Of a DNA stretch of 64,000 nucleotides, positions 17,439 to 27,900 are shown one piece after another (position 1 is the stretch's first letter; each line of letters starts with the position of its first letter). The notes below the pieces were generated by a model. It saw only the letters and a list, made by a program, of their open reading frames with translations. It made no database searches and was not told the origin of the DNA. The position numbers and the translations under genes are program-made. Source of the stretch: Polynucleobacter sp. MWH-UH2A (GTDB lineage Bacteria > Pseudomonadota > Gammaproteobacteria > Burkholderiales > Burkholderiaceae); NCBI RefSeq assembly GCF_018687195.1, contig NZ_CP061321.1, forward strand, positions 1,302,001-1,366,000, given 5' to 3'.

Positions 17439-18410
17439 ATGAAGGTGTATCAGAAGGCAACTTATATCGTTGCTGGGTTTTATTTTTTCTTGAGCCTGTG
17501 TACAGCAGCGTTTGCACAATCCGCAGCACCCTTCCCTGATAGAACCATCCAGTACATTATTCCTTTTCCGCCTGCTGGCGAATCGGATTTAGTGGCTCGC
17601 TATCAAGCTGATATCTCCGCGAAAAAGTTTGGGCAACCCATGGTGGTAATGAATCGCGCTGGCGCTGGTGGCGCTCTTGTTTGGAGCACGCTCAATACCT
17701 ACCCTGCTGATGGCGCAACTGTAGTGGGCGTCAATATTCCGCACACCATCTTGCAACCACTACAAGAAGGTATTCAGTACAAAACTGACGACATCAATGC
17801 GATCTACTACTATCACTTCACCCCAGATGCCTTGATGGTCTCTGCTGATAGCCCGTATAAAACCTATCAAGAATTTATTGCGGCAGCTAAGAAGGAACCT
17901 GGCAAGATGTCCTTGGCTGGCTCGGCCCAATACTCTGCTAACCATATGGCTGTAGAGCGCTTAAATAAATTGGCGGGCGTCAAAATTAATTACGTGCCAT
18001 TTAAAGGCACAGGTGATTTAATTACCGCTCTTATTGGTATGCACGTTGATGGCGCGATGGGTTATCTACCGCTAGCGATTCAGCAAAAAGGAAAAGTGCG
18101 CACCCTTGCTATCGCTACCGAAAAACGCAATCCCGCCCTACCGGATGTACCCACCTTTAAAGAGTTGGGTCTGAACTGGATAGACGGCGCTTATCGCGGT
18201 GTAGCCGTACCAAAATCTACCCCACTAGTACTACAACAAAAGATGTCGGATTACTTTGCCAAACTCAATGCCGATCCCGAGACTAAGAAAAAATTAGAAG
18301 AGTCTGGGTTTGTATTGGTTGACATACCGCTAGCGAAGATGCCTGCGTTTATGAAAGAGAAAACCGCGCAATCCATGGAAGATGCTAAGAGCGCTGGCAT
18401 GCTGAAGTAA
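17439..18410 (+). CDS. Bug family periplasmic binding protein
   Basis: A TctC-like receptor, 323 aa. Signal peptide 1-26 (ending AFA-Q). The carboxylate loop reads IPFPPAGESDLVAR, so the usual GG pair is AG and the following Thr/Ala position is Glu, pointing to a different ligand contact. MNRAGAGGALV and YPADGATV replace the usual GAGGxIG and PDGYTL. Strong ribosome site (gggag). Stands alone, divergent from umuDC and convergent with 18433. Confidence 0.87.
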   Translation: MKVYQKATYIVAGFYFFLSLCTAAFAQSAAPFPDRTIQYIIPFPPAGESDLVARYQADISAKKFGQPMVVMNRAGAGGALVWSTLNTYPADGATVVGVNIPHTILQPLQEGIQYKTDDINAIYYYHFTPDALMVSADSPYKTYQEFIAAAKKEPGKMSLAGSAQYSANHMAVERLNKLAGVKINYVPFKGTGDLITALIGMHVDGAMGYLPLAIQQKGKVRTLAIATEKRNPALPDVPTFKELGLNWIDGAYRGVAVPKSTPLVLQQKMSDYFAKLNADPETKKKLEESGFVLVDIPLAKMPAFMKEKTAQSMEDAKSAGMLK

Positions 18411-18432
18411 TCAAGCGTAATCAGTACAAGCT

Positions 18433-18969
18433 TTATTCCTGACCGGTTTTATGCATAAAAATTTGGATGTCCTCCTGCGAAACAGGCAGACTAATAAGAT
18501 CGGTGTAATAAAGACTGGAACCGGGCAGACGCTCAATTGACTTCGGAGCAAGACGCCCAACAGGGACTAAATATTCTTGCCAAAGCTGGCGCATGTGTAG
18601 GCTATACGCGCTCACCGGAACCTTTAGCTCAACCGCCCGTTCCGTCAGTTGCTCGCAAAGGGTAACCGGTCTTTCGATATGAAGTCCATAAAGATGCGGT
18701 CGCTCTGATTTTGCTTTTTTCTCATAACGCTCAACATGGTAATCGTGGTATGTTCTCGTGCCAAAATCAAAGATATTATCGGCAATGGCGCGCGACAACC
18801 AATAAGCATCGGTTGCATCATAGTCACTCAAGAGCACATCCTGTAATTTGTTTTGATAGCGCTCTTTGTATTTTTGAGTTTTATGGCTATAAAAAGGATG
18901 TGTTTTCATATAGCTAGCAACCAAGCCACCTAGCACTACTAAGCCCCCAATTAATATCCCCTCAGTCAT
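18433..18969 (-). CDS. Membrane-anchored protein of unknown function
   Basis: A 178-aa protein from ATG 18969 (an upstream in-frame start at 18993 would add eight residues). One hydrophobic segment (residues ~4-22, ILIGGLVVLGGLVASYM) anchors the N-terminus, followed by a soluble, tyrosine- and charge-rich domain with DYDATDAYWLSRAIADNIFD near 50 and a His/Tyr-rich TYHDYHVERY. No family recognised. Convergent with the upstream Bug gene. Confidence 0.6.
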   Translation of the reverse strand: MTEGILIGGLVVLGGLVASYMKTHPFYSHKTQKYKERYQNKLQDVLLSDYDATDAYWLSRAIADNIFDFGTRTYHDYHVERYEKKAKSERPHLYGLHIERPVTLCEQLTERAVELKVPVSAYSLHMRQLWQEYLVPVGRLAPKSIERLPGSSLYYTDLISLPVSQEDIQIFMHKTGQE

Positions 18970-19239
18970 CCCCAATACCTTTGCTGATCTCAACAGGCGG
19001 GCTATTTAGCCCAGCCAGCAAATACTTCCAAAATGTTTAATCGATAAAATACTAAAAAAATAGATTCAATACGTGAACTGTCGCACATTATTTGTGCAAA
19101 TAGGACTAGCAAAACATGAATGCCAAAATGGCTGGGTCATCTAAAAACATATCAGATAGATGCATGCTAGCTCTAAAAAGCCAAGGGCTTACGGTCTCAA
19201 TGATTTCTGAAAGCAGTTCCATGGGGCTATTGTAATAGC

Positions 19240-19743
19240 CTAGCCCCCAAGATAGTCAGACTTACCCACCTCTACGCCGTTATGACGCAAGATGTTGTAG
19301 GTGGTCGTAATATGAAAATAGAAGTTAGGAATGATCCAGGTCAGTAGGTATTGATCGCCTACAAACTCAAAGTTCCACTCTTTAATCGAAAACTTAATTT
19401 CTTTAGTCTCGCTACCTTCCAGTTGGGCTGGGGTAATGGTCTTAGCAAAAGCAATGGTTTGCGCAATGCGCTCTTGCAACTGCTCAAAGGTACTTTCATG
19501 ATCATCAAACTTAGGCGCCTCAACACCAGCTAAACGAGCCATGCCATTTTTAACTTGGTCACACGCAATTTGGATTTGCCTTGATAAGGGGAACATATCT
19601 GGCGCAAGGCGATCATTGACCAGCACTGCGCCATCAATATTCTTTTCCTTGGCGAAGGCTTCACCCTTTTTGAGGATATTAGAAAGGTTTGTCAGCATCT
19701 TCACAAATTGTGGAATCGATGCTTGATACATTGACATTGGCAT
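19240..19743 (-). CDS. DUF1993 family protein
   Basis: A soluble protein of about 167 aa, recognised as DUF1993 by its N-terminus (MSMYQASIPQFVKMLTNL), the RLAPDMFPLSRQIQIACDQ segment (about 48-66) and the C-terminal HITTTYNILRHNGVEVGKSDYLG. Family members are small helical proteins related to DinB-like folds; function unknown. A GTG at 19755 is an alternative start. It follows the TPR protein gene by about 20 bp and is likely co-transcribed with it. Confidence 0.8.
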   Translation of the reverse strand: MPMSMYQASIPQFVKMLTNLSNILKKGEAFAKEKNIDGAVLVNDRLAPDMFPLSRQIQIACDQVKNGMARLAGVEAPKFDDHESTFEQLQERIAQTIAFAKTITPAQLEGSETKEIKFSIKEWNFEFVGDQYLLTWIIPNFYFHITTTYNILRHNGVEVGKSDYLGG

Positions 19744-19763
19744 ATTGATTTTCACCCTCTGAT

Positions 19764-20588
19764 TTAAACGTCACTCATAAAATCACCACCACCACTATCA
19801 TCCCAAGAGCTGGCACCAGTGTCATCCCACGAACTCGCATCGTTCACACCAAAGTTCGGAGCATCTGGCGCAATTCCGCCGACTTGATTAAAGCCGTTGT
19901 TTACATTTCCGGGATTAGCGTGTTGGCCGCCACCCATTAAATGACTCGCCAATGCTTCACCTGCAACCATGCCGGCACCTAAAGCGGCGCCCGTTGCCAA
20001 GCTACCCATCAAGCCACTACCTGCGCTAGGCGCGCCAGGATAGCCAGGGGGATAAGCACCGGGAGCGCCTGGGGCACCAGGATAAGGGCCATTTGCTGTC
20101 GGTGCGTTGTATACCTCTACAGGTTGTTGACGCTTTCTCATGAAGAACATGATTCCTGCAATCAAGATCGCAATCAGAATCCAGAACATCGGGCTAGTGA
20201 AGATAGAGCCTGCGCCTGCATTTGCATTTGCATTTGTGTGAGTAGGCGCTGTGCCAGCACGCAACTCCGCTTGTAAGCGTTGAACGGATTCGGGCTGAGC
20301 GAATGGCAATCCAGGCGCTAGATTTTCTGCCTGAACAAAAGCTTGACGCGCGGCATCGATTTTGCCTTCACGCAAATAGAGTTCAGATGCAATGTAATGC
20401 GCCTTGGCGCTATTAGGATGATTTTGCAATACCTCTTTCATCATGGCATCGGCTTTAGCCAATTGACCTGATTGAATGACTTGAGAAACCTCTGGCAACG
20501 TTGCCTCGGCAAAAGCCAGCGAGCTCGTTAGCAAGAGTGCGCTTGCAAACACGGTCATAAACATCTTTATTACATTACGCATTTTCAT
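19764..20588 (-). CDS. Exported TPR-like protein with membrane anchor and Gly-rich tail
   Basis: A 274-aa protein from ATG 20588, chosen because aaggag lies just upstream; an ATG at 20687 would add 33 residues without a signal. Residues 1-26 form a signal peptide (ending AFA-E). A short tetratricopeptide-like pair follows (about 30-95: AKADAMMKEVLQNHPNSAKA, then YLREGKIDAARQAFVQAENL). Next come a transmembrane helix (about 130-150) with a basic MRKRQQ end, and a low-complexity proline/glycine region rich in PGAPGA repeats. The acidic C-terminus has tandem SSWDD units (ASSWDDTGASSWDDSGGG). Function unknown; it may scaffold at the inner membrane. Confidence 0.7.
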   Translation of the reverse strand: MKMRNVIKMFMTVFASALLLTSSLAFAEATLPEVSQVIQSGQLAKADAMMKEVLQNHPNSAKAHYIASELYLREGKIDAARQAFVQAENLAPGLPFAQPESVQRLQAELRAGTAPTHTNANANAGAGSIFTSPMFWILIAILIAGIMFFMRKRQQPVEVYNAPTANGPYPGAPGAPGAYPPGYPGAPSAGSGLMGSLATGAALGAGMVAGEALASHLMGGGQHANPGNVNNGFNQVGGIAPDAPNFGVNDASSWDDTGASSWDDSGGGDFMSDV

Positions 20589-20800
20589 TAAAGCTCCTTG
20601 TAGGATATTTACTACGAATTTCATTATCGCTAGTTTGGGTATTTTTGCTATTCCTTGGCTATATGAGGGCTTTTTGGTGAAATTCAAGCCTAAGAATAGA
20701 GCCTCTCAAATGGAGTAACCTTATTTTTTGTAGCTATATTAATTCATTGATGTTATGATTTTATGTAACTACAATTATTTGGATAAAATTTATCTATGAT

Positions 20801-21058
20801 TTGGCAAAAAATAATTCAAATTTAAAAAAGCATGCCCCCCCTTTTTTTTCGGCTGCTCAGTCATTAGATTGGGATACAGCACTGAAGCGGGTTGACCGCA
20901 GAAAAGAGTATGGGGAAGAAAGGTTCGTCGCTTTAGTACCAATGAGTCAACGCTCATATTGCGTGGTTTATGTAGAGTCAAAAGCAACAATCAGAATTAT
21001 TAGTCTGAGAAAAGCAAACATTCGCGAGATCGATAAATATGAAGAAGAAAATTATTAA
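20801..21058 (+). CDS. brnT: BrnT-like toxin with aberrant start
   Basis: A type II toxin of the BrnT family (RelE-like ribonuclease fold), about 85 aa from TTG 20801. Conserved parts: NLKKH near the start, YGEERFVALV, and the core TIRIISLRKANIREIDKYE. The family N-terminus (K-F-x-W/Y-D) is encoded upstream in frame as ATA AAA TTT ATC TAT GAT from 20783, but the codon where ATG is expected is ATA and no Shine-Dalgarno is visible. Either a rare start or the shorter TTG form is used, or the toxin is poorly expressed. A C7T8 run (20835-20849) within the gene is a slippage-prone tract. Confidence 0.7.
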   Translation: MAKNNSNLKKHAPPFFSAAQSLDWDTALKRVDRRKEYGEERFVALVPMSQRSYCVVYVESKATIRIISLRKANIREIDKYEEENY

Positions 21059-21386
21059 GCCTAGCGCTAAAGAAGACATTGCAATTACGAAAGCCGCCTT
21101 GTCTGATCCAGACTCACTCCCGCTCACGGACAAAGAATGGGATGAAATTAAACACAGAGCTATTCGAGGCCGGGGTAGACCTCTTGGTAGCGGCACCAAA
21201 GAGCAGATCACCCTAAGAATTGATAAAGACACATTAGATTTCTACAAATCTAAAGGTGAAGGCTGGCAAACTTTCATCAATCAAATATTGGGTGAAGTAA
21301 AGAGAGAATCTAAAACCATCTCCACCATTGAGAAAAGGCTTAATAAAAGCGCCTTAATGTCCAACAAGTTAAAGGCAGTCGCCTAA
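21039..21386 (+). CDS. brnA: BrnA antitoxin
   Basis: A BrnA-family antitoxin, 115 aa, overlapping the toxin gene by 20 bp. The family core is clear: LTDKEWDEIKHRAIRGRGRP (about 31-50), then the ribbon-helix-helix segment KEQITLRIDKDTLDFYKSKG and WQTFINQIL (about 56-85). It should neutralise BrnT and repress the locus. Its clean reading frame contrasts with the odd toxin start. Stop is 14 bp from the convergent helicase gene. Confidence 0.85.
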   Translation: MKKKIIKPSAKEDIAITKAALSDPDSLPLTDKEWDEIKHRAIRGRGRPLGSGTKEQITLRIDKDTLDFYKSKGEGWQTFINQILGEVKRESKTISTIEKRLNKSALMSNKLKAVA

Positions 21387-21399
21387 ACACCCCAGCGCA

Positions 21400-24300
21400 T
21401 CAAGAAATCTCTTTGATCTCACCCGATGAGGAAATTAAATAAGCCTTACTAGGCTTGTCTTTGCGGATTCGAGCTAATTCATTGCGGTAGTTCTGTAACT
21501 GTTCCCGATATTGCTCGTACTTCTTGCTACCGACCTCCGGAATAGTTAGCTTGTAGTCCAAGATGGCGATATGGTCATCAAATTCTACTAAGCGATCCAT
21601 GCGGTAGCTCCTACCTTCTTTACTGGCAATATCAAGTTCGTTCCATGCGGCAATCCATTGGCCTGAGGTGAGATAAGGTTTGAGCTCTGTCGCTGCTAAT
21701 ACTTTAGTTGCCCGCTCAATCACTCTCTTGGCATGATCTTGATCCACGCCCAACCAATTCATTACCTCTTGTTCAGTTGGCATAGGCGGCTTGATAGGGC
21801 CGCTTGAATCTGGAGTTAAGAACTCCAGCAATTTATGAAAGTTCGTACCCTCTTCCAAAATTTCAGGGTCCGGTTGCTCCTGTGCCTGCTCTTTGGATTT
21901 TTCTGCAAGCTCTTTTGCAAACTCACCACTCTCAATCTTAGAGATTAGCTCTTGGTAATCTTTTTGAGCATGCTCCCATTCAATCGCGAAGTGATCCATC
22001 TGAAATGGCATGCTACCGAGCTGCGCTTGGGCATTGCTTGCTTGCGTCGCCACCTCCGGAAGATTGAGAGCGTCCACATCTAGGGTTGCTACCCCAGCCG
22101 CCAAGGCTCTGCCATACCAAGAACGCTCTTTAATGCCCGTTTTGGATTTGGCTGCAACGCCGCTGATCCATAAACCCTGCTTCGCCCTAGTCATCGCTAC
22201 GTATAGCAGGTTCCAGTTTTCTTTTTGACTTACTTCAGCTTCTTTTTGAAAGATTGCGCTACGCTCGCCCGTTAAGGTCTTGGCGGTATACAAAGATAAA
22301 TGGCTTGGGCTGGTTTTTTCAGGAGACCAATCCAACAGCACGCCACGATGAGGTGCCTTCCACTCTGTATTATTCGCATCGAGCATAAAGACAAATGGAG
22401 CCTCTAAACCTTTTGCTCCATGGATCGTCATCAATCGTACGCGTCGATGCTGATCCTCTTCAGACATTTCACTATCAACGTCAGCTTCGGCAATATTGCC
22501 ATCAACATCCGTTTCCGCTTCCAGCTCAACATCACCCTCATCGGGCGTCTCATCATCGTCACCGCGACGCATTGCGTTGATCTCATCAATAAAGCGACTT
22601 AAGCTTGGGTATCGACCACCATCTTGATTTAAAGCCAGCTCTAAGAAAGCATCTAGGTTTGCCAGCACTTGCGCACGCGCTAAGTTTTGTGCAGAAACCG
22701 CATAGCGAATACGTAAATCACTCTCGTGATAAATCAGATCCAATAAGTCATGAACCGGCAATACCTCACCCAGACTGCGCCAGCGCTCCAAATAGTGAGC
22801 CGCCTTCTGAATGCGAGGGCTTTGACTCAGTTGCAATGCGTCCCACCAGCTAGTGAGCCCATCGCCCACGCTCTTGGCAAGTTCTTGCATCTGCCCTTCA
22901 GAAAAACCAAATATAGGACTACGTAATACTTGCGCTAAAGGCAAATCATGTCTTGGTGAAACCAATACCGTTAGCAAGGCAATCAAATCATCAATCTCAA
23001 GGGTGTTGAGCAAGCCCCCTAAACGAGAGCTGTCATAAGCCAGACCCGCTTCACGCAGTGCTTTTTCATATTGGGGCAAAAATTCGCGGCGCTTCACTAG
23101 CAAAATAAAATCACTGCCTCTTGCAGGACGCCAAATGGATTTGCCATCTTTTTTATCCATCACTTGACGAGTAGCCAATAAATGATGAATTAAGCGACTA
23201 ATAACTTTGCCCTCTTCATAGCGTTGCTGAACTGGTGTAGTTTGCCCAGCATCTTCTATCGGACCTTCCAGTGCAGTGCCAACACGTGAGGCGACAACAG
23301 GCTCTTCGCGTGGAATTAGTGGCAATAAATAGGCCTCACCCTTAGCGGCATAATCTTGCTCAGGAAGCCTTTCTAGCAAAGGCTTCCAGGCTGTAGCCTG
23401 CTTTGCGTAGCGATAACTTTCAGGCAATGATCCGGCTAGAAAAATCTGATTAACTGCATCATTAATTTCTGGCGCATTACGACGCGTCGTATTTTGATAT
23501 AGAGAGATCGCTCCAAGCTTCTCTTCTAAGAAATCACGGGCGCTATCAAATAATCTAGGGTCAGCACGGCGGAAACGATAAATAGACTGCTTAGGATCGC
23601 CCACAATAAACACGCTTGGCATCAATCCATCATCGCTATACCCAGCGAGCCATGAACGCAATATCTGCCACTGCAATGGATTGGTATCCTGAAATTCATC
23701 GATCAGAATATGTTTGTATTTGGCATCTAGCCTGGCTTGTAAATAGGCGGCGTTATCTGAGCTCGCCATCAATTGACTTACGCCAATCTCTAAATCATCA
23801 AAATCGCGCACACGCATGGCCTCTTTGCTTCTTTCCATATGCGCGAGCATAGCCTCGCTCATAGCAAACCAGGCATCATTTAATTGATGTATTAAATGCT
23901 CGCTCTGCCATACAAATAGGGCTTCGTAGGCTTTTAACCAATCAGTGCGAATAGCAGTAATCTCGGCAGGATCTTGACCCAAACCTTCAAGATACTTCTT
24001 CATTGGGGCGCTAACATCCTCAATGTCTTTTAAGGGAGTTCGTTTTTGAGTAAAGAAATAACTTTCCCATTTACCGGTAATCTCCATCACAGCACCACCA
24101 GCCGCATGATGTGCGATCACATCCAGAATAAATGGAGCTTTGTCTTTTTGAGTATTGGTGCCATTACTAAAGCACCTGTACATGATTTCTAAATTGGCTT
24201 TAGTTTGTGGCTGACTCCAAAACACTTCTAATGGATTTAAGCCGCCCAAGCATGGCAGGATTTTTTCTAAACATGCAATTGGCTTAACACCTTGAGCATT

Positions 24301-24921
24301 GCAGGTGTCTTGAAAAAATGACCAGGCGCCTCTTTGCTTAAATAAACTGTAGATACCCATCAAGAATTTTTGCGTTTCAAACGCACCGAACTCTTCTAGC
24401 AAAACGTCATAGTGCGCTTGCAGGTCTTTTGGCAAATTACCCCACCAATCCGACATGCACTCTTCTTGTAAACGCTTGGCATCTTCTCGCAAGCGAAAGC
24501 CTGGCTGAACCTCAGCAGATACAGGAGCAGCGTCCAAGAGTCGTCCAAACCAACCATGAAAAGTATCGATTACTACCGCCTGAGGGCTTGCCAAAATATT
24601 GAGGTACAGAGCCCGAGCTTGCGGCAACAAATCTATGACTTGGCCACGAGCTACACCCCTATCAACTAGCTGCTCAGTCAAAGCAGCGTCATCCGCAGTT
24701 GAAAACTCTTCTAGCAATTGGTACAAGCGATCGCGCATTTCTTGGGCGGCCTTGCGAGTAAATGTCAGCGCAAGAATTTCCTGTGGCTTAGCCCCCGCCA
24801 AAAGCAAACGAATCATACGAGAAACTAATAGCCATGTTTTGCCGCTACCTGCACAGGCAGAAACAATCACCGATTTTGTAGGGTCGCAGGCAATCGCGTT
24901 ATCAAACTGATCGCTCACCAC
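21400..24921 (-). CDS. addA: AddA-like UvrD-family helicase/nuclease
   Basis: A double-strand-break processing helicase-nuclease, 1173 aa. Walker A ACAGSGKTW is at residues 22-30 and LTFTRKAAQEMRDRL near 53. Walker B LIDEFQDTNP is near 410, VGDPKQSIYRFR near 440 and the motif V/VI region TIHGAKGLEAP near 840, followed by YVAMTRAKQ. The C-terminal PD-(D/E)xK nuclease shows IAILDYKLT near 1120. Order and size match the AddAB (RexAB) type rather than RecBCD. It overlaps the upstream AddB-like gene by 7 bp. Role: end resection for RecA loading. Confidence 0.87.
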   Translation of the reverse strand: MVSDQFDNAIACDPTKSVIVSACAGSGKTWLLVSRMIRLLLAGAKPQEILALTFTRKAAQEMRDRLYQLLEEFSTADDAALTEQLVDRGVARGQVIDLLPQARALYLNILASPQAVVIDTFHGWFGRLLDAAPVSAEVQPGFRLREDAKRLQEECMSDWWGNLPKDLQAHYDVLLEEFGAFETQKFLMGIYSLFKQRGAWSFFQDTCNAQGVKPIACLEKILPCLGGLNPLEVFWSQPQTKANLEIMYRCFSNGTNTQKDKAPFILDVIAHHAAGGAVMEITGKWESYFFTQKRTPLKDIEDVSAPMKKYLEGLGQDPAEITAIRTDWLKAYEALFVWQSEHLIHQLNDAWFAMSEAMLAHMERSKEAMRVRDFDDLEIGVSQLMASSDNAAYLQARLDAKYKHILIDEFQDTNPLQWQILRSWLAGYSDDGLMPSVFIVGDPKQSIYRFRRADPRLFDSARDFLEEKLGAISLYQNTTRRNAPEINDAVNQIFLAGSLPESYRYAKQATAWKPLLERLPEQDYAAKGEAYLLPLIPREEPVVASRVGTALEGPIEDAGQTTPVQQRYEEGKVISRLIHHLLATRQVMDKKDGKSIWRPARGSDFILLVKRREFLPQYEKALREAGLAYDSSRLGGLLNTLEIDDLIALLTVLVSPRHDLPLAQVLRSPIFGFSEGQMQELAKSVGDGLTSWWDALQLSQSPRIQKAAHYLERWRSLGEVLPVHDLLDLIYHESDLRIRYAVSAQNLARAQVLANLDAFLELALNQDGGRYPSLSRFIDEINAMRRGDDDETPDEGDVELEAETDVDGNIAEADVDSEMSEEDQHRRVRLMTIHGAKGLEAPFVFMLDANNTEWKAPHRGVLLDWSPEKTSPSHLSLYTAKTLTGERSAIFQKEAEVSQKENWNLLYVAMTRAKQGLWISGVAAKSKTGIKERSWYGRALAAGVATLDVDALNLPEVATQASNAQAQLGSMPFQMDHFAIEWEHAQKDYQELISKIESGEFAKELAEKSKEQAQEQPDPEILEEGTNFHKLLEFLTPDSSGPIKPPMPTEQEVMNWLGVDQDHAKRVIERATKVLAATELKPYLTSGQWIAAWNELDIASKEGRSYRMDRLVEFDDHIAILDYKLTIPEVGSKKYEQYREQLQNYRNELARIRKDKPSKAYLISSSGEIKEIS

Positions 24922-27900
24922 ATCCCCTTCCTACAAATACCGCGAGCATCGCAGTATTGGCATACGCTATCCGGCGCAAATGCTTGCATGGATTTACGCG
25001 CCCACAAATCATTTAAGTCTTGAACAATTTGCTCAGAAAATTGCTGCATTAGTTCGGGCATATCTTGAACTGAATGAGCCCGCACCTGCTTTTCCTCATC
25101 GTCGCTGACTTTGGCTTTAAGGCTGATCCATTCAGCCTGTTCTACAGTACGGCCCGGAAGGTGTGCGCCAACAGGATCCTCGTTTGCCCCGCGTGCGTAA
25201 ATTAATAATTGCGGATCATCCAGCACGTTTTCAGCGCGGCTGGAAATCTTCTTCATGTTTTGATTTTTATAGTCAATGACAGCAGCAATGGATTTATCCG
25301 ATTCATGAATATCGAAGCGATCAGCGCGCCCTGCAATGCGCATCTGCCTTTGCACCCCGTCAGAATCCTTTAAGGTGACTGTAAAGCCTACTGGCAATTC
25401 AGCATCGTGATAACGCCATCCTTCGTTTTCACGCTTGATTTGCCAATCGATAAAACTCGGAATTTGTTTTTGCCAGTCTCGCAATGTCCCAAGGACTCTT
25501 GCATCGCCAGCAATTAATCTTTCAAATTCTTTTTCAGAGAAACGCATGAGATGCTCAATCATCCATTGACGTCTTACATCATCACCATCATGAGTGGGTG
25601 AATGGGGTTTCTTCTCTTCAGTTTTGAGTGCTTGGAAAAAGTTTTTGAGTAGTGCATGCAGCGTCTGCCCTGCTAACGAGGCATCAAAGCCCTCTTCAAA
25701 TTCTTTTGCCTTACGCAGACCCAATAAGCTACTGACATAGTAGCGATAAGGGCAGTCCCGCAAAGCCTTATAGGCACTAGGTGAAATAGTCGTCGGAATG
25801 GCCAAATCTGGATCTGGCTTACCGATTGCCATCTGAATGGGTTGAGACTGTCCTTCATATAGCTTCAAGTTTGGATCAGATACCTGTAACGCATTTTGAT
25901 TGAGCGCTATTTGCAAACGTGCAATCCATGCCGAAGGCCTTAAGGGTTCGCCACTTTTACTTTTGCTCTGCCACAATAAGTCTACGTTCGGACAAGAAAC
26001 CAAAAGCTGAGAAAGATCTCTTGCTTGCTGAACATATTGCGCAGTAATCGTTGAAGACTTGAGATAACGATTAAGCGCATCAGAAAAGAATAATGGTGGT
26101 TGTGCAAACGCAGGCAACTGTTGCTCATCACACCCCACAATCACTACAGCGTCAAACTCACGCAGCCTTGTTGAGCTGAGCGGCAAGATGCTCAATGTCG
26201 CTTGCGAATCTTTCCCTGCTTCTTCGTATGAAGCTTCTTCAATGACAGTTTTTAGAAGGCTCAGCCACTCAGGCAAACGCATCTTTAGGTCACCATAGGG
26301 TCCTGAGCCAAGATCAAAGCACTTTAAGGCTTCTAATAATTGCTTACCAGCAGCATCTTTTTCCAGTCGGCCAGCCATGCCCGTTGCCTCAAGCTGGATC
26401 TGTAGCTTCTGGTAAGCGTCTGCACAGGTAAATGAAGCGGTCTGCCACTTTCCATGCAATCCATTTGCCAATCGAATTAACTCGATGAGCTGTTGATTGG
26501 GTGAGCCACCATGACTTGTTGCATAGCTATTGGCTTTTTCAATCGCAGCCATAAAAGTTTCCCAGCCAGATTTCGCCTGACTGGCAACCAAAATATCTTC
26601 TAACTGCGCAAGCAAGCCCAGGCAAGATTCAGGGGTCTTCTCAAGACTGTGTGCAAGATCTAAATACGGGTTTTGCAAAAACTCGAGCAAGATAGTAGCG
26701 CTAGGCCCCTCTTTAGGCGCACGCATCAACTCCAAAAGACTATCCAATGCAGCAGCGGCTCTAGTGGTCGACAACTTCCATCCCGTTTCATCACGAATGC
26801 GCAAGGCATTGCCAAGACGACTCAATAATGCTCTTGCACGACGCGCCACCAAACGATCTTGTGCCACTAAAGCAATATTTTTCTTACCCGCAATCAGATA
26901 AGACTCAACGGATTTTGTAGCAGCCCATGCAAGCTCTTCAAAGCGCTTTGCAGAAATTAAACGCCATCCTTCGTGCACGCTTGAGTCAACATTATGTTGA
27001 ATCTGCCGCTCTTGCTCTGCATCTAACTTGATGAGCTCACCTTTTGCATCCTGACCGGCAAAAGCTTCAGACCATAAAGCGACGCTCTTCCAATCAAGAG
27101 AAACGCCTACCACTGGCGCCCACTGGGCATATTCCGCCAGGTAATGATCGATAACTTCCTGATCAATCGGCTTTGGATCTGCAGTTTGAACCCATATGAA
27201 TGGGCGCACACCATTGCTGTTATTTGTTGCGATTTCTTTTGCGCATTGCAAGTGAACCGACATGGCGAGATGCTTGCGAATAACTGGATCACCAGCGTTA
27301 GTAAGGTAACGCCAAAAAGCCAGCAAGACTGCTGCCTCTTCATCGGCAACATTTTTTGATAAGCCAACATAGGCTTTGGCTATTGCTTGATCTAAAACCT
27401 GCTCTACCCTCTTAAGCCATGCCTGAGTATCCAATGAATGTGTCTGTAGCAAATCATTGAACTCATCCTGCAGTTGCGGAACCACTAATTCTGACAAGGC
27501 ATCACAGGCCTGAATCACTGCTTGCGCGAGACCCCATGCCCCCGCTTCACTCTCTGCCTTAAACCAAGCTTGTAATGTTTTGTGTTTGCGCAAATTGACG
27601 AACACCGATAACCAACGCTCTAAGTCTGTTTGCTTCTTAGGAAACTTCCACGCGCCCGGCGCTGACTCTAGCCAATCGGCAAAGCTAATCACCTGAGGCA
27701 AGAAGGCAATCTGTGGATCCAGGTCTTCGGGTCGATGCTTCTCTAGCGCAGCTCTGATCCCAATCAATGGGCCCGCGGTGCTGAGCACTACTAGTGGGCG
27801 TACTTTAGTTTGCAGTGCACAATCCCAAATCCCTTTGGCGAGTTGCTCAAGCGCAGTGGAATCAGGCGTTATCGCCCAAGCTTGCACTTGTTTTTGCTTC

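Noticed and set aside
19116-19235. A 39-codon plus-strand frame (MNAKMAGSSKNISDRC...) in the gap between the genes ending 19240 and starting 18969
   Set aside because: Only a weak ribosome site, no recognisable family and no terminator. A faint likeness to ACT-domain text is probably chance. The rest of this 270-bp gap shows nothing clear.
20000-20110. PGAPGA repeats as a possible DNA repeat element
   Set aside because: They encode a low-complexity protein segment in frame and are not a mobile or CRISPR repeat.
22853-24910. Several plus-strand frames of 60-100 codons opposite the AddA-like gene
   Set aside because: All antisense to a continuous, motif-complete helicase gene; no start signals.
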